Below, piece after piece: positions 16,658 to 25,994 of a stretch of DNA of 64,000 nucleotides; the stretch's first letter is position 1; every line of letters starts with the position of its first letter. Origin of the DNA: Flavobacterium pallidum (GTDB lineage Bacteria > Bacteroidota > Bacteroidia > Flavobacteriales > Flavobacteriaceae); NCBI RefSeq assembly GCF_003097535.1, contig NZ_CP029187.1, positions 2,604,001-2,668,000 of the forward strand. The letters run 5' to 3'. A model generated the notes under the pieces. That model was not told where the DNA came from. It worked only from the letters and a program-made list of their open reading frames with translations, and did not search any database. The position numbers and the translations under genes are program-made.

Positions 16658-17896
16658 ATGAAAACAATCATCATCGGGGCGGGAGCAGCCGGAATAATGG
16701 CAGCCAATGTATTGTCAATAAAAGGTGTTTCGGTAATCATCCTGGAGTCAGGAAACAGGATTGGCGGGCGCATCCGTACTTTTGTCCCTGATGGTTTTAT
16801 CAATACGGTTGAAGCTGGTGCTGAATTCATCCACGGAAATTTACCGCTGACATTGAAATTGCTGAAAAAGGCAAAACTACCATACACCCAAGCCTCCATG
16901 AATATGCACCGTTTCAAGAACGGTAAGATCTCCAATAGCTTCGGAAACAGCAAGGCTTGGGAAAGTTTTTACGGAAAGTTGTCGCAATTGGAAGCAGATT
17001 GTACGCTTGAATCATTCCTTAAAGAACATTTTCCCGGTCCGAAATATACCTTGCTGCGTAAAGAAGTATGCGAAATGGCACAAGGACTGGACCTGGCCAA
17101 TCCCGCCGAAGTCAGTTTGCTGAGCTTAAAAGAAGAATGGCTGTCCGAAGAAACGCAATACCGGCCGTTGACCGGTTACACCCCTTTACTCGAATATCTT
17201 TATAATGAAGCGGCGCAGCGGGATTGCTCGATTATCTTTAACCAAAAAGTAACCGGAATGGAATGGAAAAGCGGCGAAGTGAAAGTGATCACGGAAAATA
17301 ATTCTTATGAGGCTGATTGCGTCATCGTCACGGCATCTTTAGGGATACTGAAAAATAAGGAAATCACTTTTACGCCCGATATTCCCGAATTGCCAGCCTT
17401 ATTTAATAAGATCGGTTTTGGCCATGTGATAAAGGTGGCGCTTGAGTTTGAAAAACCGTTTTGGGAACACGATATTCCGGATCTGGGCTTCCTTTTTGCA
17501 GGAAAACTTACATTCTGGACGCAATTGGACCAACATTCACCGGTTCTGACGGCTTGGATCGGAAATGATGACGTTCCCTATTATGACGAGCTCACTGACG
17601 ACGACATTGTCACTTCCTGCCTTGCAGAATTGACCCAGGCGTTCCCCAATACCAATCATTATTTCCGAAATGCCGCTGTTTTTCGATATACCGGGAAAAC
17701 ATCATTCCGCGGCGGCTATTCTTGGCCAAAACCCGAAAGCAAACCTGCCGTAAAGCGAATCAACAAGGGTTTTGGAAATACCATCTGGTTTGCGGGGGAA
17801 GCCTTCGACCCGACATTTGAAACTGCCACAGTGGAAGCGGCTTTGGAGAGCGGGAAATTTGCTGCGGGGAAGGTAATCAGAAACGCTACGCTATAG
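16658..17896 (+). CDS. FAD-dependent flavin amine oxidase
   Basis: 412 residues of the flavin-containing monoamine oxidase family. The N-terminal dinucleotide-binding fold is IIIGAGAAGIMAA with ESGNRIGGRIRTF (the GG-doublet motif). The C-terminal FAD motif is IWFAGEAFDPTFETATVEAALESG. No signal peptide is seen, so it is probably cytoplasmic. Substrates in the family range from amines and amino acids to carotenoids; nothing nearby narrows this. It stands alone between two repeat-filled gaps. Confidence 0.9.
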   Translation: MKTIIIGAGAAGIMAANVLSIKGVSVIILESGNRIGGRIRTFVPDGFINTVEAGAEFIHGNLPLTLKLLKKAKLPYTQASMNMHRFKNGKISNSFGNSKAWESFYGKLSQLEADCTLESFLKEHFPGPKYTLLRKEVCEMAQGLDLANPAEVSLLSLKEEWLSEETQYRPLTGYTPLLEYLYNEAAQRDCSIIFNQKVTGMEWKSGEVKVITENNSYEADCVIVTASLGILKNKEITFTPDIPELPALFNKIGFGHVIKVALEFEKPFWEHDIPDLGFLFAGKLTFWTQLDQHSPVLTAWIGNDDVPYYDELTDDDIVTSCLAELTQAFPNTNHYFRNAAVFRYTGKTSFRGGYSWPKPESKPAVKRINKGFGNTIWFAGEAFDPTFETATVEAALESGKFAAGKVIRNATL

Positions 17897-17991
17897 ACGG
17901 CTGCGCGTTGGACACGCTGCGCTTTTGGATTTGTAGACTTTGAAAAACGGCTTTTTATAATTTCATCAGAAGTCAAGGAAGTCCAAAAATC
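17895..17991 (+). repeat. Second orphan copy of the four-helix-unit repeat
   Basis: Reads GACGGCTGCGCGTTGGACAC followed by GCTGCGCTTTTGGATTTGTAGACTTT. An inverted partner, AAGTCAAGGAAGTCCAAAAATC, spans about 17970-17991. It begins at the stop codon of the amine-oxidase gene (TAG at 17894-17896). No ORF lies inside. Confidence 0.6.
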
Positions 17992-18050
17992 TTTATAAAA
18001 TCTTTACACCAACCTTGTCCTTTATTATAAAATACTTACAAACCTTGCCG

Positions 18051-18058
18051 TAACTTTG
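18051..18058 (+). promoter_or_regulatory. -7 promoter element of the kdpDE-like unit
   Basis: TAACTTTG, matching TAnnTTTG, about 22 nt before the ATG at 18081. Confidence 0.5.
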
Positions 18059-18080
18059 TCCCGTAGTTAAAAACTGTGTG

Positions 18081-19193
18081 ATGAACCGTTTCTTAAGACA
18101 GACAAAATCCAAAAACCAATATGCCGTCAGCATTGTCTCGGTGACAGCGGTGTCATTACTGTGCCTGCTGATCCGGGATTTGGTGGATTATAAGGTTATC
18201 GGGTATCTGTTATTGGTAACTGTTTCACTATTGGCAATTTTCCTTGAAATATTACCGGTATTGATTGCCGCGACATTAAGCGCACTGATACTGGATTTCC
18301 TTTTTATAAAACCGTATTACAACCTCCAGATCAACAGCACTGAAGATCTGTTGCTGTTGCTGCTCTTCTTTGTCATTGCGCTGGTGAATGCAGTGCTGAC
18401 ATTCAAAATCCGTCGCGCAGAACAAATCGTACAGGTTCGCGAGGCAAGGCTTAGCACGATGAAATTGTACAATATATTATTGGATTCGCTTTCCCATGAG
18501 CTGCGTACGCCGATCGCTACAATTATGGGTGGCGTAGGGGCATTGCAGGAAAAATCCACATCGATGTCAGGTGAAAATACGCAGAAACTGCTTTCGGAAA
18601 TGGAAAAAGCGTCGCTGCGGTTAAACCATCAGGTGGAAAACTTATTGAATATGTCGCGCCTGGAATCCGGTTACATACAACCCAAACTCGACTGGTGCGA
18701 TATCAGTGAACTCATTTACAATGTCATTGACAGCCTTAAGGAAGAACTGATGTCTCATAAAATTAATGTGAGCAAACCGGATTATCTCCCACTTTTCCGC
18801 CTTGATTACGGACTGACAGAGCAGATCATTTATAATATCGTTTACAATGCGTCCCAATATACGCCTAAAGGTTCTTCCATTCAAATCACCATAGAATACA
18901 AACCTGAAGTCGATTTTGAATACCACGAAGACAAACAACTCACCTGCAACATTACCATCGCCGATGATGGTTACGGTTTTCCCGAAGCGGAAATTGCCAA
19001 AGCATTTGATCGATTTTACCGCGTAAAGGATTCCAAAACAGGTGGTACCGGCCTTGGACTTTCTATCGTAAAAGGTTTCACCGAAGCGCAGGACGGAAAA
19101 ATCACTTTGCAGAACCGCGAAGAAGGCGGTGCGATGTTCAAAATCGGTTTTGCAGCCGCAGTCATGCATTTAAAAGGCATCAGCAATGAATAA
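18081..19193 (+). CDS. KdpD-like sensor histidine kinase without the N-terminal sensor domains
   Basis: 370 residues. Four hydrophobic helices (about 20-115) of the DUF4118/KdpD membrane type are followed by HisKA with phospho-acceptor His139 in DSLSHELRTPIATI. An HATPase domain follows (NIVYNASQY, DDGYGFPEAEI, GGTGLGLSIV). Full KdpD proteins carry about 400 further N-terminal residues (KdpD and Usp domains), which are absent here. In Bacteroidota these can be encoded separately, but not in this window. The start is the ATG at 18081; a GTG precedes it. It overlaps the next gene by 8 bp. It probably senses potassium or envelope state and controls the adjacent regulator. Confidence 0.85.
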   Translation: MNRFLRQTKSKNQYAVSIVSVTAVSLLCLLIRDLVDYKVIGYLLLVTVSLLAIFLEILPVLIAATLSALILDFLFIKPYYNLQINSTEDLLLLLLFFVIALVNAVLTFKIRRAEQIVQVREARLSTMKLYNILLDSLSHELRTPIATIMGGVGALQEKSTSMSGENTQKLLSEMEKASLRLNHQVENLLNMSRLESGYIQPKLDWCDISELIYNVIDSLKEELMSHKINVSKPDYLPLFRLDYGLTEQIIYNIVYNASQYTPKGSSIQITIEYKPEVDFEYHEDKQLTCNITIADDGYGFPEAEIAKAFDRFYRVKDSKTGGTGLGLSIVKGFTEAQDGKITLQNREEGGAMFKIGFAAAVMHLKGISNE

Positions 19194-19872
19194 CAACCCT
19201 TCCATATTGGTAATTGACGATGAGAGCCAGATCAGGAAACTGCTCGAAATCACTTTGGATTCTGACGGATACCGGACTTTATTCGCTGCCACTGCAAAAG
19301 AGGGCATCCTTGCTGCCGCCAACCATCCGCCGGATATGATCTTACTGGATTTGGGCCTGCCTGATGATGATGGGCAAAATGTCCTTATAAAACTGCGCGG
19401 CTGGTTCCGCAATCCGATCATCATCCTGACCGTAAAAAACGCAGAAGCTGAAATTGTAAAAGCCCTCGACAATGGCGCGAATGATTACCTGACCAAGCCA
19501 TTCCGGACACAGGAATTGCTGGCGCGTATCCGGACTGCATTGCGAAACGTAAGCCTTCAGATAAGCGAACCTTTAATTTCATTCGGAGCAGTAACCGTCG
19601 ATCTCGCAGCGCGTTTGGTCAGGAAAAACGGCGAAACCATCAAGCTTACCGCCACTGAATATTCCTTACTGGCCTTAATGATTAAAAACGAAGGCCGCGT
19701 ACTCACGCACCAGTCCATACTGAAGGAAGTGTGGGGAAATGCGTATGCCGACCAGACGCAATACCTCCGGGTTTTCGTGGCGCAGCTTCGTAAAAAGCTC
19801 GAATCAGATCCAAACCACCCGAAGCATATATTGACCGAATCCGGAATCGGATATCGTTTTAACACGGGATAA
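19186..19872 (+). CDS. KdpE-like OmpR-family response regulator
   Basis: 228 residues: a receiver domain (about 1-120) with VIDDESQIRK, phospho-acceptor Asp55 in MILLDLGLPDDDG, and the switch Lys in YLTKPF. A winged-helix Trans_reg_C domain follows (about 130-226: LTATEYSLLALM, VLTHQSILKEVWG, QYLRVFVAQLRKKLE). These motifs are characteristic of KdpE. Partner of the overlapping kinase gene. Likely targets are the kup and porin genes just downstream, since no kdpABC operon is present here (inference). Confidence 0.9.
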   Translation: MNNNPSILVIDDESQIRKLLEITLDSDGYRTLFAATAKEGILAAANHPPDMILLDLGLPDDDGQNVLIKLRGWFRNPIIILTVKNAEAEIVKALDNGANDYLTKPFRTQELLARIRTALRNVSLQISEPLISFGAVTVDLAARLVRKNGETIKLTATEYSLLALMIKNEGRVLTHQSILKEVWGNAYADQTQYLRVFVAQLRKKLESDPNHPKHILTESGIGYRFNTG

Positions 19873-19978
19873 TACTCTTTTTATTTTATCGCAATCAACG
19901 CATCAGAAGTGATAAAACTTTATGATACAGGTTTCCTATGCCTGATTTTTTCAACTATCAATTTCAAATATTTTCAAT

Positions 19979-21919
19979 ATGAATGCATCCACTTTTCAGA
20001 AAATCAGTGCCGCATCGCTGCTGGTAGCGCTCGGGATTATTTATGGCGACATCGGCACGAGCCCGCTTTATGTCATGAAAGCCGTAGTAGGCGAGCGCCC
20101 GATTACCGAATTGCTTGTTTATGGCGGCGTGTCCTGCGTGTTCTGGACGCTTACTTTTCAAACGACTTTCAAATACATTTTCCTGACGCTTTCCGCAGAC
20201 AACCATGGCGAAGGCGGGATTTTCTCATTATATGCTTTGGTAAAGCGCTTCGGTAAAGGAAAACTGGTGATCCCAGCTATTTTAGGCGCCACCACTTTAC
20301 TCGCTGACGGCATCATCACGCCACCAATGTCTGTAGCGTCAGCCGTGGAAGGTCTCGAACCCATTGTCCCGAATTTACCTACCATGGCGATCGTCATCGC
20401 GATACTTTCCGGGTTGTTCTTTTTCCAGAGGTTCGGTTCGCAAAAAGTCGGGACTATTTTCGGGCCGGTGATGGTCGTATGGTTTTCAATGCTGTTGGTT
20501 TTGGGAATTTCACAAATTCTTCACCATCCTGAAATCCTGAAATCTTTAAATCCGATGTATGCATATGAGCTTTTAATGCAATATCCAAAAGGGTTCTGGT
20601 TGCTTGGTGGCGTATTCCTTTGCACTACCGGGGCCGAAGCCTTATATTCCGATCTTGGGCATTGTGGGAAAAAGAACATACGAATCACATGGATTTTTGT
20701 AAAAATCGCTTTGGTTGCCAATTACCTTGGCCAGGCCGCGTGGCTGATGACTCAGGGCAATCCCGAACTGGCCGGAAGGAATCCGTTTTATGAAATCATG
20801 CCGCAATGGTTCCTGATTTCGGGGATTATTATTGCTACAATGGCTACGATTATCGCTTCGCAGGCGCTAATCAGCGGTTCTTATACTTTAATTAATGAAG
20901 CGATTTCACTGAATTTCTGGCCGCGCGTTGCCCTGCGCAATCCAACCGACCTGAAAGGACAGATTTACATTCCGTCCATCAATACCATACTTTGGATTGG
21001 CTGTGTATTGATGATTTTATACTTCAAGAATTCGACGCATATGGAAGCTGCCTACGGTTTCTCGATCACGATCGCCATGCTGATGACGACGCTTTTGCTG
21101 ACCTATTATTTATTTTTCATCAAAAAGATGAAAGCCGTCTGGGTGCTGTCGTTGCTCGTATTGTTTACAGTCATTGAAGGCTCGTTCTTTTTGGCCAATA
21201 TAATTAAGATTAAAGAGCGGTGGATGTTCCTGTTCTTCGAGCTGTTCATTTTCATGGTGATGTACGTATGGTATTATTCCCGAAAGATCAACAACCGTTA
21301 CCTGAAGTTTATCAACCTGGCCGAACAGGCGCCATTGCTGAAAGAACTCAGTGAAGATGACGCCATCCCGAAATATTCGACACACCTTGTGTATTTATCC
21401 AAAGCCGACAAGAATTACGAAATTGAAGAAAAGATCATCAAATCCATTTTTTCAAAAAAGCCGAAGCGTGCCGATGTATATTGGTTTTTCCACATCAACC
21501 GTGTTAACGAACCCTATGCTTTGAATTATGATGTCATCGAACTACTGGATGATAAAGTGATCAAGATTGTTTTAAATGTCGGTTTCCGCGTGCAGCCCAG
21601 GGTGGAATTGTATTTCAAGAAAATTGTCTTCGACCTGGCGCGCAATAAGGAACTCAACCTCCATATCCGCCCTGATGGTGCTACGAAATACAATCCGGAG
21701 CCTGATTATAAATTTGTCATTCTGGAAAAATTCCTGTCGGTTGAAAATGAATTTGCGGTGCGCGATGGGCTGCTATTGAACGCCTATTTCGTATTGAAAC
21801 ACTTATCCATTTCAGATGCAAAGGCTTTTGGCCTGGATAAAAGCGATGTGGCCATTGAGAAAATCCCGATCGTGTACCATCCGGTGAATAAATTGGAATT
21901 GGAACGAAAAATTAATTAG
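19979..21919 (+). CDS. kup: KUP-type potassium uptake transporter
   Basis: 646 residues. The N-terminus carries the family signature GIIYGDIGTSPLYVMKA, then about twelve membrane helices to residue ~440 (HGEGGIFSLYALV, LADGIITPPMSV, TGAEALYSDLGHCG). A cytoplasmic C-terminal domain of about 200 residues follows. It imports K+ with protons. It lies 106 bp after the kdpE-like gene; that gap is too short for a c-di-AMP riboswitch and shows no obvious hairpin. Confidence 0.94.
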   Translation: MNASTFQKISAASLLVALGIIYGDIGTSPLYVMKAVVGERPITELLVYGGVSCVFWTLTFQTTFKYIFLTLSADNHGEGGIFSLYALVKRFGKGKLVIPAILGATTLLADGIITPPMSVASAVEGLEPIVPNLPTMAIVIAILSGLFFFQRFGSQKVGTIFGPVMVVWFSMLLVLGISQILHHPEILKSLNPMYAYELLMQYPKGFWLLGGVFLCTTGAEALYSDLGHCGKKNIRITWIFVKIALVANYLGQAAWLMTQGNPELAGRNPFYEIMPQWFLISGIIIATMATIIASQALISGSYTLINEAISLNFWPRVALRNPTDLKGQIYIPSINTILWIGCVLMILYFKNSTHMEAAYGFSITIAMLMTTLLLTYYLFFIKKMKAVWVLSLLVLFTVIEGSFFLANIIKIKERWMFLFFELFIFMVMYVWYYSRKINNRYLKFINLAEQAPLLKELSEDDAIPKYSTHLVYLSKADKNYEIEEKIIKSIFSKKPKRADVYWFFHINRVNEPYALNYDVIELLDDKVIKIVLNVGFRVQPRVELYFKKIVFDLARNKELNLHIRPDGATKYNPEPDYKFVILEKFLSVENEFAVRDGLLLNAYFVLKHLSISDAKAFGLDKSDVAIEKIPIVYHPVNKLELERKIN

Positions 21920-21923
21920 AGTT

Positions 21924-22052
21924 AAGGATTTTAAGACCGCTGCGCTTTAGGACCGCTTCCGCTTTAAGATTTTGAGATTTGTCTTACAGATTTATTTCTA
22001 TACAATCTTAAAATCCTATAGTCTTAAAATCCTATAGTCTTACAATCCTATA
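21924..22052 (+). repeat. Inverted-repeat element with three tandem 16-bp units
   Basis: The left side is AAGGATTTTAAGACCGCTGC followed by a GCGCTTTAG / CCGCTTTAAG stretch. The right side is TCTTAAAATCCTATAG at 22006-22021, an exact repeat at 22022-22037 and TCTTACAATCCTATA at 22038-22052. Right-hand units are the inverse of GGATTTTAAGA on the left. It fills the gap between kup and the outer-membrane protein gene. Confidence 0.7.
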
Positions 22053-22071
22053 ATCAATATAAATAACAATT

Positions 22072-23382
22072 ATGAAAACACTATTGATCGCTGCATTAAC
22101 AGCACTCACACTTAGCCTTTCGGCACAAAGCGATTCCACAACCGTAAAAATCCCTTTCCAGAACATGGATTTATCCTGGATCAATGGGCAAAACCGGCAG
22201 ACCGATTTCCCTTTGACATTAAAGGACGGATCCGGCGAAACCATCCTCACCGGCGTTGCTTACCTCGATACATACATCAATTATGACCTCCGAAACCCAA
22301 TCGATAATACCCATACGATTTCATCCTCGATCGGGCGCAATAATGAGTTTACCTTAAACCTTGCCAGTATTGGCATTGAAACCAATTATAAGAACATCAT
22401 CGGACGGCTCTGGCTGCAGTATGGGCAGATGGGTTCTATCATACAGGATCTTGATGCTACCGTTGCGCATGGAAGGAATACGTCAATCGATAACTTGAAG
22501 AACATCCGCGAAGCGGCTGCAGGATATCACTTTAATACCTGGCACGGAGTGAATGTGGAGATGGGTATCTTCATGAGTTATATTGGGCTGGAGAGCTATA
22601 TAACACAGGAAAACTGGTCGTACCAGCGCTCGATGGTGTGCGATTTTACGCCGTTTTACTTTTCAGGGGCGCGACTGCAGGCTTTTCCGTCAAAGCATTT
22701 CAAAACCGAATTGTGGCTGCTCAACGGTTGGCAATCCTATAACTCATGGAATAAAAGCATCGGAGTGGGGAACTCAAATTATTACCGCCCGAACGAAAAC
22801 CTGCAACTGGTTGCCAATTTCTATTACGGCAACGACAGCCGGACTTCGGTAAACCGGTTCCACCATGACAATAGTATTGTTATGCGTTATTATAAGGATG
22901 CACGGAGCGAGGGAATTTCTCAGGGGGCATTCAGTTTAAATACCCATTATGGATTCCAGCAAGGGGCAGGGGTAAAGGCTTCTGCACAATATATGACAGG
23001 CGCTTCGTTAAGCAACCGGTTGTGGTTTTACAAAAATAAATTCGCGGTCACATTACGCGGGGATTTTGTAAAGAATCCCGGGCTCTATCTTGCGTTTTCG
23101 CCATCTCCGGTCACGCCGAACGATTTCACTGATGCTATTGCGAATGACTCCAGCCAGGATTTAACCATTTATCAGGGCACCATCACTTTTGATATTATGC
23201 CCTCGGATTTTGTGACTTTCCGCCTTGAAGCGCGTTACCGCAAATCCGACAAGCCTTATTTTGCAGGACATGGCGGCACAACATCCCCGGATGGCTGGGT
23301 TGATACCCCGGTTGGCAATTGGCGTCCGGATTTGGTGAGGGACGAAGCCGGAATAACTTTGGCAGTGAATTTTAGGTTGTAA
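22072..23382 (+). CDS. Outer-membrane beta-barrel (porin-like) protein
   Basis: 436 residues with a signal peptide (MKTLLIAALTALTLSLSAQ). The sequence consists of amphipathic strands with aromatic belts and ends in LVRDEAGITLAVNFRL, a typical terminal barrel strand. It resembles the OmpL-like beta-barrel porin-2 group. Placement directly after kdpDE-like genes and kup suggests a role in ion passage across the outer membrane under potassium limitation. That is an inference from context; the repeat upstream could separate the transcripts. Confidence 0.75.
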   Translation: MKTLLIAALTALTLSLSAQSDSTTVKIPFQNMDLSWINGQNRQTDFPLTLKDGSGETILTGVAYLDTYINYDLRNPIDNTHTISSSIGRNNEFTLNLASIGIETNYKNIIGRLWLQYGQMGSIIQDLDATVAHGRNTSIDNLKNIREAAAGYHFNTWHGVNVEMGIFMSYIGLESYITQENWSYQRSMVCDFTPFYFSGARLQAFPSKHFKTELWLLNGWQSYNSWNKSIGVGNSNYYRPNENLQLVANFYYGNDSRTSVNRFHHDNSIVMRYYKDARSEGISQGAFSLNTHYGFQQGAGVKASAQYMTGASLSNRLWFYKNKFAVTLRGDFVKNPGLYLAFSPSPVTPNDFTDAIANDSSQDLTIYQGTITFDIMPSDFVTFRLEARYRKSDKPYFAGHGGTTSPDGWVDTPVGNWRPDLVRDEAGITLAVNFRL

Positions 23383-23411
23383 TGAGACATGTTGCGCCAC
23401 AAAGACACTTC

Positions 23412-23473
23412 GCTACAGACAAAATCTAAAGCGAAGCGTGTCCAAAGGCGCAGCCGTTTCTGAAGCGAAGCGT
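23412..23473 (-). repeat. Third orphan copy of the four-helix-unit repeat, inverted
   Basis: Read on the minus strand it contains GGCTGCGCCTTTGGACACGC then TTCGCTTTAGATTTTGTCTG, matching the copies at 16546 and 17895. GAAGCGAAGCG follows. It lies between the convergent barrel and sdaA genes and ends one base before the sdaA stop codon (23475-23477). Confidence 0.6.
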
Positions 23474-23474
23474 T

Positions 23475-24902
23475 TTAACAATCCGCCATATTCACAGCGA
23501 TTGCCAATCCACCTTCAGAAGTTTCCTTATATTTTGAGTTCATGTCTTTAGCCGTCTGCCACATCGTGTTGATGACTTTATCCAAAGGAACCTTGGCGTT
23601 CTTTGCATCGGTTTCCATGGCCAGTTCGGCGGCGTTTATGGCCTTGATGGCGCCCATGGTATTTCTTTCAATACAAGGAATCTGGACCAATCCACCGATG
23701 GGGTCGCAGGTCAGTCCGAGGTGGTGTTCCATCGCAATCTCTGCGGCCATTAAAACCTGTTCCGGCGTGCCGCCCATGACTTCGGTTAATGCCGCTGCCG
23801 CCATAGCCGACGACACCCCGATTTCGGCTTGGCAGCCGCCCATAGCAGCGGATATGGTAGCCCCTTTCTTGAAGATGCTGCCGATTTCTCCGGCCACCAT
23901 CAGGAACTGCTTGATTTCCTTTTCCCCGGCGTCGTGGTTTTCAATGACGAGATAATACATCAATACAGCAGGGATGACGCCCGCACTGCCGTTTGTAGGT
24001 GCTGTGACGACACGTCCTAAAGCGGCATTGACTTCATTGACGGCGAGTGCGAAACAGCTGACCCATTTCAGGATCTGGCGGAATTTGACTTCGGTTTTGC
24101 GTATCGATTCAAGCCATTCCTGCGGATTGCTGTAATTGGCCAGCCCGATCAGATTCTGGTGCATGTCGAACGCGCGGCGACGTACGTTGAGTCCGCCCGG
24201 TAATATACCTTCCGAATGACAGCCAATGTACATGCATTCGAGCATAGTATGCCATATGCGCAGGAGTTCTTTGTGGATGTCTTCTTCACTGCGCATCGAT
24301 TTTTCGTTCTCATAGACGATTTCGGAAATGCTGCGGTTTTGCTGTTGGGTATAAATCAGCAATTCTTCTGCATTTTGTATCGGAAAAGGGAAAGCGCACT
24401 TGATCTCCATTTTCTTTTTTGCGTTCGGGCGGTCTTCCTTGACTACAAATCCGCCACCAATAGAATAAAATGTGGAAATATATTCGCTGCCATCATTGAG
24501 AAAAGCCGTAAACATTAATCCATTGGCATGGAAAGGCAGGAAGTTCTTGTTGAAGACGATGTCCTGCAGGAACCAGAACGGGATGTTGTGTTCACTGCCA
24601 AGATGGATCTCGTGATGATCCTCAATCGATTTGATGATGCCGGAAATATTTTCCACCGGAATGTATTCAGGGTCCTGTCCGCTGAGCCCGAGCATTACGG
24701 CGAGATCAGTAGCATGTCCTTTACCGGTAAGCGAAAGCGAACCGTAAAGATCCACTTTGACGCGTTCGGTTTCATCGAGAATTCCTTCAGTACGGAGTTC
24801 CGCGAGGAATCTTTCTGCGGCGCGCCAAGGGCCAAGTGTATGTGAACTGGATGGGCCAACGCCTATCTTAAGCATATCAAAAACCGAAATACATTCTTCC
24901 AT
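23475..24902 (-). CDS. sdaA: L-serine ammonia-lyase, single-chain iron-sulfur type
   Basis: Deaminates L-serine to pyruvate and ammonia. The 475 residues combine the beta domain ([16 protein letters not shown]) with the alpha domain, as in E. coli SdaA. Cysteines in [33 protein letters not shown] and [11 protein letters not shown] fit the [4Fe-4S] cluster and neighbourhood. [14 protein letters not shown] is a further family block. A -7 promoter element lies 22-29 nt before the ATG. Single gene, convergent with the barrel gene. Confidence 0.95.
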   Translation of the reverse strand: MEECISVFDMLKIGVGPSSSHTLGPWRAAERFLAELRTEGILDETERVKVDLYGSLSLTGKGHATDLAVMLGLSGQDPEYIPVENISGIIKSIEDHHEIHLGSEHNIPFWFLQDIVFNKNFLPFHANGLMFTAFLNDGSEYISTFYSIGGGFVVKEDRPNAKKKMEIKCAFPFPIQNAEELLIYTQQQNRSISEIVYENEKSMRSEEDIHKELLRIWHTMLECMYIGCHSEGILPGGLNVRRRAFDMHQNLIGLANYSNPQEWLESIRKTEVKFRQILKWVSCFALAVNEVNAALGRVVTAPTNGSAGVIPAVLMYYLVIENHDAGEKEIKQFLMVAGEIGSIFKKGATISAAMGGCQAEIGVSSAMAAAALTEVMGGTPEQVLMAAEIAMEHHLGLTCDPIGGLVQIPCIERNTMGAIKAINAAELAMETDAKNAKVPLDKVINTMWQTAKDMNSKYKETSEGGLAIAVNMADC

Positions 24903-24923
24903 GGCAAAATGATGTTAACTACG

Positions 24924-24931
24924 CAAATATA
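24924..24931 (-). promoter_or_regulatory. -7 promoter element of sdaA
   Basis: TATATTTG on the minus strand, preceded about 19 nt upstream by TTTC as a weak -33 element. Matches the Bacteroidota consensus. Confidence 0.5.
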
Positions 24932-25076
24932 AACGAAAACGTTTGAAACCGCTATTTAAAAGAGTAGATTGCAAACCGACTTTTCGAAACTGGCTGAGGA
25001 CTGCGCTGATTATAAATTGACTTGGCTATTTTCATTATTTCAATATATCGCTGTCCGATGTAGGGATATACTGCAT

Positions 25077-25084
25077 TACCTTTG
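25077..25084 (+). promoter_or_regulatory. -7 promoter element of rarD
   Basis: TACCTTTG, matching TAnnTTTG, about 17 nt before the ATG at 25101. It supports that start over the longer upstream reading. Confidence 0.4.
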
Positions 25085-25100
25085 CCGCAGAATTTACGTT

Positions 25101-25994
25101 ATGCGCTTCAATAGATATTACGCTTCGGCACTGACTGCTTTTATAATCTGGGGATTTTTCAGCCTAGTGCTAAAACCCTTACATGATTATCCGTCGATGG
25201 ACATTTTGTTTTATCGGATTTTCTATTCGGTAGCATTGTTGCTGGGGATTAATTTGATTTTCCGGCGCGAAGTGTTGAAGAAGGATTGGCAGATCTGGAA
25301 AGCGATGGGCGGAAGGCAAAAGAAAACTTTGGCTTTTATGACCGTTGCCGGCGGAATGCTGCTCACGGCAAACTGGTTTATCTTTATTTATGCCATCAAT
25401 CACGTGAGTTTGAAATCGGCTTCATTTGCGTATTTGATCTGCCCGATTTTAACCACGATCCTTGCCTTCTTTATCTTAAAGGAAAAACTGAATAACATGC
25501 AATGGGCGGCGATTGGCTTAAGCGTCATCAGTTGTGCCCTTTTGTCCTACGGAAGTTTAAAGGATTTACTGTACAGCCTGGTCATAGCACTCACATTTGC
25601 ATTGTATCTCATTATCCAAAGAAAATACAACCATTTTGACCGCCTGGTCGTTTTGAGTTTGCAGATTATGATCACGGCCATATTATTATTGCCCTTATTT
25701 CCGAAATATGGCGGGCCGTTGCCGACGGAATTTTTATTTTATTTACTGATTGGAATCATTGCGGTGTTCTTTACAATTATCCCGTTATTCTTAAACCTTT
25801 ATGCATTGAAAGGTATGGATTCCTCACGGGTCGGGATATTAATGTACATCAATCCGATGATTAATTTCCTGCTGGCCTTCTTCTATTTTAAAGAAGAAGT
25901 AAATTTGATGCAGGGATTGTCTTATGGATTGATTTTGGTTTCGGTCGTTATCTTCAATTTGAAAGTACCCGCGCGAAGTACGACAAATCCCTAG
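25101..25994 (+). CDS. rarD: EamA-family transporter, RarD type
   Basis: 297 residues with about ten membrane helices in two EamA repeats. The RarD-type opening is ASALTAFIIWGFFSLVLKPL, with FYRIFYSVALLL, TANWFIFIYAINH and NPMINFLLAFFYFKEE. Family members are metabolite or drug exporters; the name RarD comes from chloramphenicol sensitivity in E. coli. The substrate is unknown. The ATG at 25101 is preferred because the longer frame begins at a TTG without membrane character and a promoter element lies just upstream. Its TAG stop is the first part of the structured element that follows. Confidence 0.88.
   Translation: MRFNRYYASALTAFIIWGFFSLVLKPLHDYPSMDILFYRIFYSVALLLGINLIFRREVLKKDWQIWKAMGGRQKKTLAFMTVAGGMLLTANWFIFIYAINHVSLKSASFAYLICPILTTILAFFILKEKLNNMQWAAIGLSVISCALLSYGSLKDLLYSLVIALTFALYLIIQRKYNHFDRLVVLSLQIMITAILLLPLFPKYGGPLPTEFLFYLLIGIIAVFFTIIPLFLNLYALKGMDSSRVGILMYINPMINFLLAFFYFKEEVNLMQGLSYGLILVSVVIFNLKVPARSTTNP

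Noticed and set aside
16501..16953. 150-residue minus-strand reading frame
   Set aside because: It overlaps the start of the amine-oxidase gene antisense and runs across the repeat; its composition looks like a shadow frame.
19873..19978. c-di-AMP (ydaO) riboswitch before kup
   Set aside because: The gap is only 106 bp and lacks the long structured leader such a riboswitch needs.
24969..25100. N-terminal extension of RarD by 44 residues
   Set aside because: It begins at TTG, is not membrane-like, and a promoter -7 element sits inside it.
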